From Combretum micranthum (taxonomy: Eukaryota; Streptophyta; Magnoliopsida; Myrtales; Combretaceae): a stretch of DNA of 64,000 bases. Below are positions 1 to 12,061 of the stretch, piece after piece. Position numbers and translations under genes: made by a program. Within the stretch, counting starts at the first letter, position 1. Each line of letters begins with the position of its first letter. Location: positions 100,638-164,637 of the forward strand of contig JAMXBD010002772.1 of NCBI GenBank assembly GCA_024138025.1. The letters are read 5' to 3'. Below the pieces are notes generated by a model. That model was given only the letters and a program-made list of their open reading frames with translations. It was not told the origin of the DNA and searched no databases.

Positions 1-378
1 ATGCATGTCGTCTGCTGTTTGGGAGGCCTTGATAGTATGATGGGAATGCTCAACATGCGAGAAAGGAAAATGTATACAAATTAGAGAAGGAGGGTGTGAA
101 GTATACTCTACTTTCCTTAAAGGTAGCAAATCATCCTAAGACCATCAAGGAAGAGAAACACTTTTCTAACTATCACTCACTTAGAAAGAAAAATGGAGGA
201 GGCCATAAGGGAGCTAGAGTTGTGCACACACTCATAGTGAAGCCGGTCATGATAGTAGAAGGAGGAGTGGTGGTGGTATACCAGGGGTAGTGAAAAGAGG
301 TGTTTGAGGAGTTCAAGGATAAGTTGCCTGAGGTCTTGCTAAATGGACTACTACCTATAAGGGACATCCAACATCAAA

Positions 379-1130
379 TTGATTTTGGTGTCAAGGGCAA
401 GTTTACCTGACTTACCACACTACAAAATGAGTCCTAAGGAGACTGAGGTTTTTCAAGAGAAAGTACAGGAGTTGGTTCAAAAGGGATTTATCAAAGAGAG
501 TATGAGTCCATGTGTTGTGCCTGCATTACTAACCCTGAGAAAAGATAGCAATTGGAGAATGTGTGTTGATAGCAGGACCATCAATAAGATCACTATTGGG
601 TATAAATTCTTAATATCCCAATTAGAAGACATGTATGATAGGTTGAGTGGGGCGATTGTGTTTTCCAAAGATAACCTAAGGAGTGGCTACCATAAAATCA
701 TAATTAAGCCTAAGGATGAGCAAAAAATTGCGTTCAAGACAAAGGAGGGGTTCTATGAATGGCTAGTAATGCCATTCGGTCTCTACAACACACCAAGCAC
801 TTTTATGCGTCATGAATCAGGTAGTAAAACCCTTCATTGTTCACTTTGTAGTAGTTTATTTTGATGACATCTCAATTTATAACAAATCTAAAGAAGAGCA
901 TGTAAGACATTTAAACGATGTATTAATTGGACTGAAGGAGAATAAGTTATATGCAAATTTTAAGAAGTGTATTTTCATGTCTAGAAGGCTATTATTCTGA
1001 GGGTTTGTAGTTAGTAGTGATGAGACTACTGTATATGACGAGAAGGTGAGGGCTATTAGAGAGTGGCATGTTCCAAAGATCGTAACTGAGCTAAGAAGTT
1101 TCCTAAGATTAGCCACTTTAGTACTATTGC
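379..1130 (+). pseudogene. gypsy reverse transcriptase, copy A (frameshifted)
   Basis: The 379-864 frame carries the gypsy RT palm: a DSRTINKIT segment, a LRSGYHKI segment and [16 protein letters not shown] two-base deletion near 804, relative to copy B (TTTTATGCG against TTTTATATGCG), throws the frame. The catalytic YFDD box therefore appears in another frame (frame 812-1000, FDDISIYNK). The family normally reads this as one polyprotein. The product cannot be functional, and copy B at 24198 keeps the frame further. Confidence 0.9.
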
Positions 1131-1189
1131 TATTTCATTAACTGAGTGCCTGAAGAAAGGAAGTTTCAATGGGGTAAAGAAACTAAGGC

Positions 1190-1620
1190 TGGTTTTGCAA
1201 TGCTAAAGGAGAAGTTGTGTAGTGCCCTTATACTAGCACTACCCCGATTTTCATAAATTGTTTGAAGTAGATTGTGATGTTAGTGGGGTAGGCATTGGAG
1301 TTGTATTGTCATAGGAGAAAAGACCAGTAGCTTTCTTCAATAAGAATCTATGTGAATCTAGGAAGAATTGGTCCACTTATGACAAGGAGTTTTTCTCTAT
1401 TGTAAGGGCGTTGGGGTCTAGGAACATTACCTGGTTGGGAAGGAGTTTGTCCTATACTTAGATTGTGGTGCTCTGAAGCACTTGAGTAATCAAACCCGAA
1501 TTAGCAAAGACATGCATGCTAGATGGATCTAGTTTTTACAAAAATTCTCATTCAAACTGAAGCATAAGTCAGGGATACAAAACAAGGTGGTCGATGCTTT
1601 GAGTAGAGCGGTTGATCTAC
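1190..1620 (+). pseudogene. gypsy RNase H remnant, copy A
   Basis: Translating in pieces gives an RNase H-like order of motifs: an EVDCDVSGVGIG-like first-aspartate region near 1265, a TYDKEFFSIVRAL segment with the glutamate near 1376, an LYLDCGALKHL segment near 1450, and the closing HKSGIQNKVVDALSR motif near 1560-1605. Internal stops and shifts separate these. It is the RNase H part of the gypsy polyprotein, not a cellular gene. Confidence 0.75.
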
Positions 1621-1689
1621 TAGTGATTATAAGCATTAAGATTGTTGGGTTTGAGCATTTGAAAGAGTTGTATGAAAGTGACACTGACT

Positions 1690-2600
1690 TCAAGAATATT
1701 TGGGAAAATGTATTATAAAAGAACCTTGTGGTGAGTTTTATGTTCATGAGAGGGATTTGATGAAAGGAAACAAACTGTGTATCCCTGAGTCTTCTCTGAG
1801 AGAAAGGATAATTAGAGATTTGCATGGGAGAAGACTAGTTGGACACTTGGGTAGTGATAAAACCATCACAACAGTAGCTGACAGATTTTATTAGCCACAT
1901 TTAAGGTGGGCTGTCAGTAGGATTGTACAGAGATGCTATGTTTGTTAGACATCCAAAGGGCAGTCCTAAAATACTAGGTTATACATACCGCTGCCAACTC
2001 TTAAGAACATTTGAGAGGATCTATGGACTTCATATTAGGTTTACCCCGTACCAATGAGGTGCTGACTTGGTGTTTGTTATTGTTGACAAGTTCTCAAAGA
2101 TGGCTCACTTCATTCCATGTAGGAAGATTGAAAATGTGCAAGTAATTTCGAAGTCATTCTTCAAGGAAGTAGTGCGCCTTCATGTAGTTCCTAACTCTAT
2201 CACTTTAGACAGGGACAGCAAATTCCTTTAGTCACTTCTAGAGGACCTTATAGCAGATGGTTGATTCCTCTCTAAACTACAGCAGTACGGCTCATCCATA
2301 GATAGATGGGCAAACAGTGATCAACAGAACTCTTGGTAATTTAATCCTGAGTATATGTGGAGAAAAGCCAAAACAATGGGATGTAGCTTTAGCTCAAGCA
2401 AAGTTCGCCTACAATAGCGCTATCTATAGGACCACAAGGAAGTCACCATTCTCTATAGTCTACAACAAGATACCACAACACGCACTAGACCTGATCAAGT
2501 TGCACAAGACATATGAGATCAGTATAGCTACCAAGAACATGGCTGAGCAATAGTAGCTGAAGTAAGGGAAAGAATTAAGGAAGTCAATGCCAAGTGCAAG
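1690..2600 (+). pseudogene. gypsy integrase remnant, copy A
   Basis: The frame at 1700-1894 has an integrase-type zinc-binding start, DLHGRRLVGHLGSDKT, followed after a stop by a degenerate CxxC region. Further pieces give a [13 protein letters not shown] catalytic-core segment near 2080. The frame at 2317-2553 gives the INRTLGNLI and [15 protein letters not shown] segments that follow the catalytic glutamate in gypsy integrases. Several in-frame stops make it a dead copy. The DDE set cannot be read in one frame. Confidence 0.8.
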
Positions 2601-2923
2601 GAAGCGGTAGACAAACATCGAAAAATGCAGTTGTTTGAGGTAAGAGATTAAGTGATGGTATTCTTAAGGAAGGAATGGTTTCCAGTGGGCAAGTATAATA
2701 AGTTGCAACTGAAGAAATATGGTCCCTATTAGACCATGAGGAAGATCAATGACAATGCATACTTGTTGGTCTTCCTAACAACATGGATATTTTCAAGACC
2801 TTCAATGTTACTGGTCTTTTTCCATTCCGCCCCGACGATTCTTCATTATATCCAGAAGAGAATTTGGGATCTAGTTCTTTGCATATAGAAGAAAATGATG
2901 CGAACAACATAATAGCATATATT

Positions 2924-3337
2924 TGAACAAGAGGGAGTCATCCAAGAAGAAGAGGAGGAAGTAGCACTAGGCTACCCTTGCACCGCCGGCCTTGAAAGAT
3001 GAGCCACCGACATTAAAGCCGGCCTACATTGCTCCAGTTTCATCTTTTCAGTTTTAAGCCGCCAGCATTAATTCTAGGCTGTTAGCTTTTATTTTATACC
3101 ACTAGCTTATATTGTCAACTTATGATGCACGATTTATTTCTTGTTATCTTTTTAGGTTTTCTATGTTATAATATAAAGTCCTTTAAACTTATCTTTCTTT
3201 TCATAACTTATGATATGCTTTTGAAACCCAAAAGTTGAAAGAAGTTTCTCTATAAGATTGCATCCTTTGCAATTGTTGTGTGAATAAGATCACTCGGCGA
3301 GTGTTCTAGTTTGTATTTATGCTAAGTTGCTGCATCA
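2924..3337 (+). mobile_element. gypsy 3' LTR, copy A
   Basis: This 414-bp block matches 12414-12851 and 26704-27107. It starts TGAACAAG and ends GCTGCATCA (TG...CA). It contains GCCGGCC-type motifs near 2985, 3015 and 3057 and a CACTCGGCGAGTG palindrome near 3291. The 9-mer AGCATATAT occurs just before the block (2914-2922) and overlapping its end (3337-3345). The LTR ends were placed by comparing the three copies and could be off by a few bases. Confidence 0.8.
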
Positions 3338-3445
3338 GCATATATGATGCATAAATATCAATAAAATTTTAATATATCCAGTGTTGCACTATTTCTTAAT
3401 GGATAATACACGTTGGATGGGAAGCCTTATCCAGCTAATGGAAAC

Positions 3446-3615
3446 GTGACGTACTTCTCTATCTTTAAGAACAATTTGGTTGAATTAGTCCTTAAGATTA
3501 TCATCTCTCTAGCTGTAGTTTAGGTGTAATGTGACGTACTTCTCTGTCTTTAAAAACAATTTGATTGAATTAGAGTCCTTCTTAAGGTTATCATCTCTTT
3601 AGCTGTAGTTTAGGT
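3446..3615. repeat. Two-unit tandem repeat of about 85 bp (copy A)
   Basis: Units 3446-3530 and 3531-3615 both begin GTGACGTACTTCTCT and end AGCTGTAGTTTAGGT. They differ by a few substitutions and compensating small indels. The same pair is in copy B at 27216-27385, so the local duplication is older than the 23.7-kb duplication. Confidence 0.9.
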
Positions 3616-6600
3616 ATCTGTTGAAACAACCCACCAACGGGTATTTTAAATCCACCTTTAAAGGTCAAAATGAAAGGCTATGCACATGCACATTATTGGA
3701 TATATTTTTTTTCCCCTTTATATATCTGCTTTCATTTGAACATATAAACTTGAGGCACCTGTTAATACTTTTTTCATGTTTAAAAGGGTTAATGAATACT
3801 AATAATCATGTGAAATGGAGGACAGTAACTTGGTATATTTGATGAGAGCTTATTCTATCATAGGAGTTTCTTTTCAAAATATTTACTAATATTAAGAACG
3901 TTCTCATCAACTTTAGGAAATATTTTCATTTGGTTTTGGGAGAAAAGCTTCTACCATTATAATCATTCGGTTTATTCGATCATTAAGATAAAAAGTTAAT
4001 ATGATACAAACTCCAATGCTCAAATCACAAATTGAACGATTAAAAATCGATAAATTACAGAAAAACCTAGTAGATATTATTGGCCAACCTTACCTTTCTT
4101 CTCGCAAGGAAAATGCCCAGCAACTAAAGAGTATAGAATTATTGTCATCACGCAAGAGCTTGTTGGGTTACATGACATTTATTTATTAATTATGCTTCGG
4201 AAGGAATTATGTCTTTTAGGTAGCTTTTGATCTCCTAAATTATTTAAGATCATCTTTATGAGGTTTTTAACCTAAATTTTTGTATACCAAACACATCGTT
4301 GTTGAGGTTCCTATTATTAATTAATGGATAAAACTCGGTTTTTATTATGTTTAACTGTCACTGTCTATTTTACCAATTATTGTTTATTTGATAAATATAA
4401 AATTTGGTTATTTATATGTGAAATTAACAGTAGTTAAAAACACTTTTTAATAGTATGAATAAAGTGGATTGGCTCTTATTTAGAATAGGAAGAGCTCTTG
4501 AAGTTATTGATTTCGCGTCTTAGGCACCTCATGGAGGTCATCGTTAGGGATAAAAAGGACCTAACTAATACATTGGAAGAAACAATAAGATTAAAAAAAA
4601 AAGCTTAGTGAATCGCTGCTTATCAAAAACTCATTTCCTTTATTTTATAAAGATCATTGTGGACCATCAACCAATAGGAATTACAACAGTCATATGGTCT
4701 TAACCGAAACTAATTAAAAAAATCCATAATGATGAGTGATTTATGCTACTTGTTATATATTAGAGGGGAGATGGGTTTGTTGTTCCCATAATATTGTTTC
4801 ATTTGTGTACACGTGTCAAATAAATTAAAAAATAAATAAATAATCCTAAAATAAAGAAAATATTTCATAACATGTGTATCGGATATTTTTTTACAGGAAT
4901 ACAAAGAAGATAGCAAGCTAAGGAATATTTTACTTCGGTTTAAATAAAACTAATATCTCAGCTGGGCTGCTAAATATAAAGTAAACGGAACCAACTTGAA
5001 GCAACATATATGATGTAAATGAGATAGCCAATGTATATTTGGAGAAGTAAATATTGTACTGAATTTATTCTTGTAAATTTAAGGAAAGTCAAAATTGAGA
5101 AATATATTATAAATTTTTTTGTAAGGCTCATTTAGGTTATCAAATTTTTGAAAGTTTTTTATTCATTTTTCTTAATTTTTTTGAATGGATATCTTATTTG
5201 ACTCAATTTGCAAAATATTTGTTTAACCACTTAAAAGATTAGATATTTTCTATTATAATTTACCCATTTTATAAACTCAACAAGCCAAATTATGTATAAA
5301 TTCGATTTCAACTCAACAAGTTATTGAAACAGTTCAAACTTAAGCTTGAAACTACAAAGTTGAGCAAAATTCAATTAATTCTATTTATAATGAGTGGCAA
5401 GTGGGTTGCCGCTGTATATATTATGTTCATGTCAAGCCATGTTCTGACCCGGCTCATTTCCCACTCTTCCAGGCCAAGTTCTCACGTTTCTCACAGCTAT
5501 AGAAAAATCACGTAAAGGATACGTTTGTTATCTTTGGCTTTAAAAGCAAATAATAAATAAGTTAAGAAAGCATGTGTGGCATGGTCCCGTCATAAACACT
5601 TGAAAATGTCACAAGAGGTTGTTACTCTGATTCATCACGTGGATAAATTGGTAGTCCGTTATTATCTTGTAATAATATTTATTATCATTTTATAATATTT
5701 CTTTTTGTTTTTTATGAAACAATTTATCATATTTGGCCTAGGCGAGGAAGTATTTTTATCTAAATAATATAACATTCTAAAAATCTTATTAAACTCTCCT
5801 TATTCTCCTACAAAGGTTGTGATCAAGGCTGTTAAATCACCAGAGAATATATATATAGGGTAAATAGAATAAGCACGTAGAACATAGGTTTTCCACAAAT
5901 TATATTAAATAGTTTTTAAAACTTAGCAATATATTTAAAATAGCTATAAAAATATAAAATGCATTATAAAAATAAAGAAATAGAAACGGCAAGTTATTTT
6001 TTTTATTAAAAAAAACAGAAATAGTTATAAAAATATATAATGCATTATGAAAATAAAGAAATAGAAAAGGCTAAGTTATTTTCTTATTGAAAAAAAAAAA
6101 CACTCTTTACTTTATAATCTAATATATATTGAAAGAGAAGAGTTTGAATTAGATTACCTTTTTCATTATTTTCTTTGGAAACCATTATGAATTAAAGGAG
6201 ACTTGATATTTCAATTAATTTTACCTTAAAGTTCTTTTTACGGCATGAATTGAAGTGAATAGATTCTAAAAAAGTCCAACAAGAAACAAGAGAAAGAGGA
6301 AAAAGGCAGAACATGGAGTGCATTGATAGTTAGACTAAAAGATTGAGTCCTAATTTATAACTTAAGAAAACATGCATAGATGTGTAATATTATATCACAA
6401 GTACTAAATTCTTTTAAAAACTTACGTACATTAACACTACGCAACAGATTTGTGAAGTTGGTATTAATATAATTAAGCAAAAGCGTTATGAAAACCAAAT
6501 TTTTCGTAAACCTAAGATATGATATAAGTTTTCTATGATGGGGGTTTATAACTAGCTAATTATGTGCAAGAGACATATGAGTCCATTTAGGAGAAGTATT

Positions 6601-7823
6601 TGATTTAATCTCTTAAGCATGCACGTGTAACAAGGCATCAAAGTCGATGTTCTTCATGTTTGTTTTATCGTTTTTTATCAATACAATGCTTTTATTTTCA
6701 GCAATTTCACAAAGCTTTTATACTTGTCTCAAGTTAGCTTGTGCTCCGAAAGTGTCGAACGAGAAGAGAGCCTCTTTCTTGCAAAATTTAGAGGTTGATC
6801 TTGACCATGAAATGGTACCGAGATGTATGGCCCAAATTTAATACCAATGACTATCCAATAGCTCATAAGGATGCAATAGCACCTATTGAAGTCTCTTTTT
6901 CCTCTCTAGTTCTCATGGGCTGATGTCTGGATTTGGATAAGTCTAAAGGCTTATAAAAAATAAAGAAGCCCAATTTTAATATAAACAAGTCTAAGAATTG
7001 TTCAAACCTTCTTAACTTATGCATGAAGATTTGAGTGAAAATTTCACATTATGAAGATTCAACTAATTTTGGCACCAAAATCGTTGTTCTTGCTAACTTT
7101 CGTCAAAGTTTTCTTTTATTAATTGCTTAATATGTAGATATTTAGTTTCCTAAATCCTGTTATGAGTTTATATTAGGAATTAGCCATTCAATGACATGTT
7201 ATTAGGATGTTATTTTTATTTATATTATTAAGATTTTCGTGTGGGGAAATTTTGTTTCCAAATTTATATGATATTACATTGTTTCCTTTTCTATTTAGAT
7301 TACCTAAGATTTTATTTTATGCCTATGACTAGTTGTATTTAGCAATTCAATCAATGAATTATGGAATTATTAGTTAAGTGATATCCTATCATTTGCTTTG
7401 AACTTATCAAAAATTTGAATTCCTATAGCATTCACTTCATTTATACAAAGGTTTCTAACTATGTGTACTCAGTGGGTTGAGGTTTTCATTCAAACCAAGG
7501 TTCTTGGTTAGCATATCCGGCTTATGTTTAAAACCATCAAAACAAATTAAACTTGAGAAAATATCAAATTGAAACTAAGTTTTATAATTGGTTGATGCAT
7601 TTACAGTCTATATTAAAATTAGGCCAACTAAACTTATTTCAATGCCAAGGTCATGTTCTACAGGAGCAATCTATTTCTTTCCATCATAAAGATAATGTTA
7701 GAAATGATACCTGAACATTGGCAAAAATGTGGTGAATGGTACTTGAACTTTGGAAAAATATGCAATTAAATACCTAAACTTTAAAATGGTCAATTTAATA
7801 TCCAATCAAAATTTTCAGTTAAA
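3616..7823. other. Non-coding AT-rich stretch (copy A)
   Basis: I see no gene. Open frames here are short, and none keeps its reading frame across both duplication copies with a recognisable motif. Differences from copy B include extra sequence near 5518-5560 and about 97 bp at roughly 6519-6620 that lies between TAAG-like words. Confidence 0.6.
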
Positions 7824-8150
7824 TGCAAAAACAACCGCCAAACTTCAAAGTTAGCACGAATTGACCCTCTAAATTTCGAAAGCATGGTTTTTGAATCCTT
7901 AAATTATAAACAATTTGCTAGTTGAGGATATTTTATACTTTTCTATTAAATATATATATATTGTACTATTTCATTGTCCTTTTTTACAACATTTGTACAA
8001 ATTTATACAAATTTGTATGAAAAAGAACAAAAAAGAACGGGATGTCTTAAACTTACAAATTATTTATAGTTTAGGGGGTCAAAAACCATGTTTTCAAAGT
8101 TCAAATAGGTCAATCCGCGCCACCCCTAAAGTTTAGGAAATGTTTTTACA
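7824..8150. repeat. Fold-back element (MITE-like), copy A
   Basis: The left arm (7824-7916) and right arm (8057-8150) are imperfect inverted repeats of about 93 bp: TTGACC...CATGGTTTTTGA...AACAATTT on the left, and the reverse complement of the same words on the right. They flank a spacer of about 140 bp. The matching structure in copy B is at 31494-31794, with part of the left arm deleted. It resembles a non-autonomous DNA transposon with long terminal inverted repeats. No target duplication could be fixed. Confidence 0.65.
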
Positions 8151-10469
8151 TTTTCTCGTAAATTTTTTGTGGCTATTTTTACTACATTATTAACAAAGTT
8201 TGTTATGTTTGCAAAAATATAAAATACAACATATCATTGAGTTTTTACAAATGTCCCAAACTTTATCTAGTATTGATAGGCAACTTCATCCACATCATGA
8301 AACCAAACAAACAATATTAAACCACCTTTATCCGTAAGTCACTTAAGCAGTTACTTAACATGTCATGTCAACTTTTCAAGTAACCGTCCTTTTAAGCAAC
8401 TCTCTACTTTATCTATGAATTACTTAAACAAAGTTTCTTCATAATTTTTAATATTTTTTTGCGATTCCCATGTTATATTGTCATTTTTAAATAATACTTT
8501 TAATATTTTTCTCACTATGTTAAATAAATGTGGAAATAAATTAAATTGTAATTATTTTATTTGCATATAGTAATAATGATTTTTAATTTGTTATATTAAA
8601 CAAAGTATTTTAATTTGATGACTTCACAATAGTTGATTCAAGAATAATATTTAAGATAAATTAAGAAATGCGATAATTCAAAAAAAAATACGAGAAATAA
8701 TTAAAATGACGATTTCAGGCCCTAAACAATGTTTTTTGGGCCTCAAATTTGCAATTACAAGTAAATTTACAATTACAGGTAAATTTTGTAACTAATGCAA
8801 CCCTTCGAATAAGCTTAATCTAGGTATGTTATAATAAGAATTCTGAGTTATATATTGAATATTATGACTAATTGAAGATCAGATACCTAAAACTGTGGCC
8901 ATAGCAACAAATGGCCAAAATCATGGCCACGGTTAGCCAAACAGACCTAAAATCGCAGCTACGATTTGGCTGCAATTGTCATTGTGACTGCGATTTTGGG
9001 TATCGACCTTATCTAGATTAACAATTCTTCTTGTTTTGATGATCTATGCATCTCTTTTATGCATTCATTCTATTACATCCTCTATTGACGATGTATCAGA
9101 ATCACTATTGATTTTTCCAATTCGATTTCCTATTCGATGTTCTTTTTTTATTTGCATAGAATATTATGGGTATTGTGAGCTTGTACTAATTGGTTTGTGG
9201 CAATTGATCAAAATTTAGTTGCGGGGAGAATTTCCTATCAGGTTGTATTGTTGAAAGTTTTCAAGTGAAAATTGAGATATATATCGAAAATAAGGTATTG
9301 TGAAGTAGTTGGCTAACTGGACTGCACCAAAGTACGCTCTTATAATTTTCAACTTTTAAATATAGGCGCAATATTAATTGGCCAATAAAAATCGGGTGCA
9401 AATGCAATAAATAAACTGGTAAGACCAAGTCAATCTACAAGGAGCTAATGACTAATTACTAGGAAATTGAATTTTACCCTAAGCTAAGCTATCCAATTTA
9501 AGATTTTTAATTAATCTATGATGATTTAACTAAAGTATAAACTAATTGATGATTTTGAATAACTAAAACCTTATATTCTAGCAACAACAATGAGGGATAC
9601 GGGTTTAAGAGATGCAATAACAATCAAGAACAATGCATTTCTATTCTCATTTTAATTGAATCATGCCTAAAGTTGATATTAAAACTGGTTATTTATGATT
9701 TAATCAAACTCACTATAATTTGCCCACCTTCCGGAGTAGCAAAAATTCAAATCATGGCATAAACTATCTCGTCAAGGCAATTTATCTACAATCCTCAAGT
9801 ACATAGCAATTCGCTTCTCAAAATGCTATTCTAGTTAAAATTATAAACTAAGCATTGCCAAGTGACCTAAATCTGTAACCCTAACTACATTAAGAAAAGT
9901 GAGTTCATTAATTTTATCATAAACATGCATATCCCCATGACAAATCCCTTTCAAAAATCCAAGATTTACTTATGCAGATTATCGAATCCCTCTAGAGTAT
10001 CTCTAATCCTATCCATCTAACTCAGATCGGCCATTCATAAATCAAACAGACTACAAGTAATAATAATTAAATTCCCAAATAATCAAGATCAACATCAAAA
10101 TAAGTCAAAATATTCAAATCATCAAATCCATTCATGCATGTTCATATATCAATAAAGAATAGCATCTCAAACATACAATCAAGCATACATATAATAGATC
10201 ATGGATAAGAAAACACCTCAAAAACAATTCTTTTCGTCTTGTCTTCAAATCCATCAACCCAAATTAAGGCAATTGCTTGATTATATCTAAACCCTAAATC
10301 ACCTCTAAAATTTGCTAGAACATTAGGGTTTTAGTGCCCTAGGATTGAAACACACAAACACATTCTTAATCTCTCTTTTTCTAATGATTTCTCAAAGCTC
10401 TTGAATTCTTCAAATCAAACATGGTCGTGGCTTCTTATAAAATGAAGAATTGGAATTACAAAAAACAGC
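8151..10469. other. Non-coding stretch with hairpin cluster (copy A)
   Basis: I see no gene. A cluster of short inverted repeats lies at 8888-9000 (CTGTGGCCAT / ATGGCCACGG and AAATCGCAG / CTGCGATTT). From about 9300 rightwards the sequence looks like a degenerate LTR of Athila/Tat style, because it ends in a CpG-rich block at 10470-10910 as the Athila LTRs here do. That last point is inference. Confidence 0.4.
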
Positions 10470-10910
10470 ATGTACACCGGCGGTTACATGGTCTACGTCA
10501 GCGGCTTTGATATAGATATGGTCGGGGTTCAATGTAAACTGGTGACACTTTAAAATCTACACTAGCAGTGTTGATGCTAATGCTTAAAATTTTGATTTTG
10601 TACGCATTGTGCACCACCTCTATGCCGGTGGCATAGAATGAAGATTTGCCGGTATAGGATGAAAGATGATGAAGTCTTCTTCGAATGCTAGCAGTGTTGG
10701 CTTCAACTTTAAAGAAATGCATTTTGTGGCCAACCAACACTGCCTCAATGCTGGCGGCTTTGAATTGGTTTTTCTAGCATACAATGAAATTGAAAAAGCC
10801 GATGGAACTTGTCTTGTATGCTGGCATCGTTCATGCCAGCCTTAATATTTTGCTTTCTAATCACAACCAAGGTCGACTTAACACCTACGGCGTAGGTCTT
10901 TATTTGGCCG
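10470..10910. repeat. CCGGCGG-motif block (copy A)
   Basis: A locally CpG-rich block with repeated variants of GCCGGCGGCTTTGA. Examples are ACCGGCGGTTA near 10475, GTCAGCGGCTTTGA near 10497, GCTGGCGGCTTTGA near 10750, and TGGCCGGCCTTGA near 10905. Similar words recur in the Athila and gypsy LTRs of this window. The copy B equivalent is 34090-34560. Its function is unknown. Confidence 0.6.
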
Positions 10911-11867
10911 GCCTTGAATGTTCTGTTTCTTAAATTTGCACAACTTCTCCTAATTTGCTTATATTTTGTTTGTTAAGTCTTTTATGACCTGAAAAATCAA
11001 ATAAGAGCAATTGAGTACCAATTCCTTGTGATTTCTACCAAAATCTACAATAATTAAGGAAATTTGATTCATGAAAAGTAAGTAAAATATGAGTTTATCA
11101 TTGGCCTTTGAAAATTTATTAGTTTGGTGAACTATTAACATATGGCAAATTTTGAGAATTATATGGGTCCATGTATACAGTTTGTGAATGGAGAGATTTT
11201 TGCAATGGTAAGAAATTGTGGTAAATTTTAAAAGTAAAAAATTTGTAAATTTTTATATTTATAGATGAAGAAATTTTAAAAAAAAAATTATCGTTGCATT
11301 CGCCAGAACGGTCATATTTTCATTTAGGCTAGAACAATCATTTTTTAAATGTTTGAAAATTATATGTTTATGTCAAAGTTAAAAAAAAAATTAAGGAAGA
11401 AATGAAATTACTTTGCAGAACAATGATACTTGTGGAAACACTTCATTTTATCCACAAGAACCGAGACTTTTAGCTTTTTTTCTTGATTTACAAGCTAAAT
11501 AATGCTGATAAGGTGGACTTAGTAAGATAGTAAAAATAGTTATGAATCCAAGTAAATGGTGTCAATAGTCAGGAAAACATTGCCTAGGTACACTTTCTCT
11601 GGTAAGCACTTTAGGATTTCAAACATTTTCCATCAATAATTTTAAGAAATTGAAATAACAAATTTCATTCCTGGCAGAAAAAAAAATTAATAAGTGTTAT
11701 ATATGGCATGTACAGATATGTGAAAACAAATACCAGAACATAAAGGTTGTATAGAATTTAATTTATAACGTTTTGATGATTAGTTTCCTATGGAGACTTT
11801 AGTCCACCACTCGAACACTATTTCTTCCCTTAGCCAGGATTTAGAAGACTAAAAATAAAAAGGCGAT
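10911..11867. other. Upstream sequence of reductase exon 1 (copy A)
   Basis: AT-rich and non-coding, matched in copy B at 34561-35504. A block ending ACTATTAACA at 11140 could be an LTR end, but no partner with a target duplication was found. The segment next to 11868 should hold the promoter and 5' UTR of the reductase gene. I cannot point to a convincing TATA box. Confidence 0.4.
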
Positions 11868-11939
11868 ATGGACATGGAAAGGAAGAAAGTGGTGTGTGTA
11901 ACAGGAGCATCAGGCTACGTTGCATCTTGGTTAGTCAAA
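11868..11939 (+). pseudogene. Cinnamoyl-CoA reductase-like gene, exon 1 fragment (copy A)
   Basis: The start codon opens a frame whose N-terminus includes [19 protein letters not shown]. This is the dinucleotide-binding GxxGxxA signature of plant cinnamoyl-CoA reductase / dihydroflavonol reductase-like SDR enzymes. The homology breaks after about 24 codons. What follows is an inverted piece of exon 2, not the rest of exon 1, so no enzyme can be made from here. Copy B (35505) continues further. Confidence 0.85.
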
Positions 11940-11946
11940 CTTTCAA

Positions 11947-12061
11947 AAATTTGCTTTAAACAATTGAAGTCTTTCCTTTGCTCCATTCAGAGCAACCAAA
12001 TGTCTGGTTTTATGAGGACCATCTTCACATGTTAAAAAAAAAAAAAAAAAATGAAGAAAGT
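11947..12061 (-). pseudogene. Inverted partial exon 2 of the reductase gene plus flanking intron
   Basis: The reverse complement of this stretch matches exon 2 of the copy B gene (35974 onward, through TTTAAAGCAAATTT), and then the T-rich end of intron 1 with the TTTAACATGTGAAG acceptor region. One difference is AATTG for AACTG. It sits seven bases after the truncated exon 1, so exon 1 is sense and exon 2 antisense within about 200 bp. This marks a rearrangement breakpoint at the end of copy A. Confidence 0.9.

Larger units (their letters stand above)
1..2923 (+). mobile_element. Ty3/gypsy pol remnant (copy A), left end cut by window
   Basis: This is decayed gypsy pol running protease tail, reverse transcriptase, RNase H, integrase. 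Upstream gag lies outside the window. The frame is broken many times by stops and indels. The C-terminal part ends without a visible chromodomain before the LTR at 2924. Short LTRs (404-438 bp) and an initiator-Met-like PBS in the related LTR at 12414 fit a chromovirus of the Reina or CRM type, but that lineage call is inference. Confidence 0.85.
1..11939. repeat. Long direct duplication, copy A
   Basis: This segment aligns end to end with 23823-35576. It contains gypsy pol, the gypsy 3' LTR, a long non-coding stretch and the first 72 coding bases of a reductase gene. It begins at or left of the window edge, and similarity stops inside exon 1 at about 11939. Differences from copy B are substitutions plus many short indels. 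Copy A has extra sequence near 5518-5560 and 6519-6620, and is about 185 bp longer overall. Copy A has also lost two bases near 804, which breaks the reverse transcriptase frame that is open in copy B. It could be a genuine segmental duplication or uncollapsed haplotypes in the assembly. Confidence 0.95.

Noticed and set aside
9290..11140. A complete solo LTR of Athila type ending ACTATTAACA
   Set aside because: The layout is suggestive, but I could not find a matching TG start with a 5-bp duplication, so it stays a non-coding stretch.
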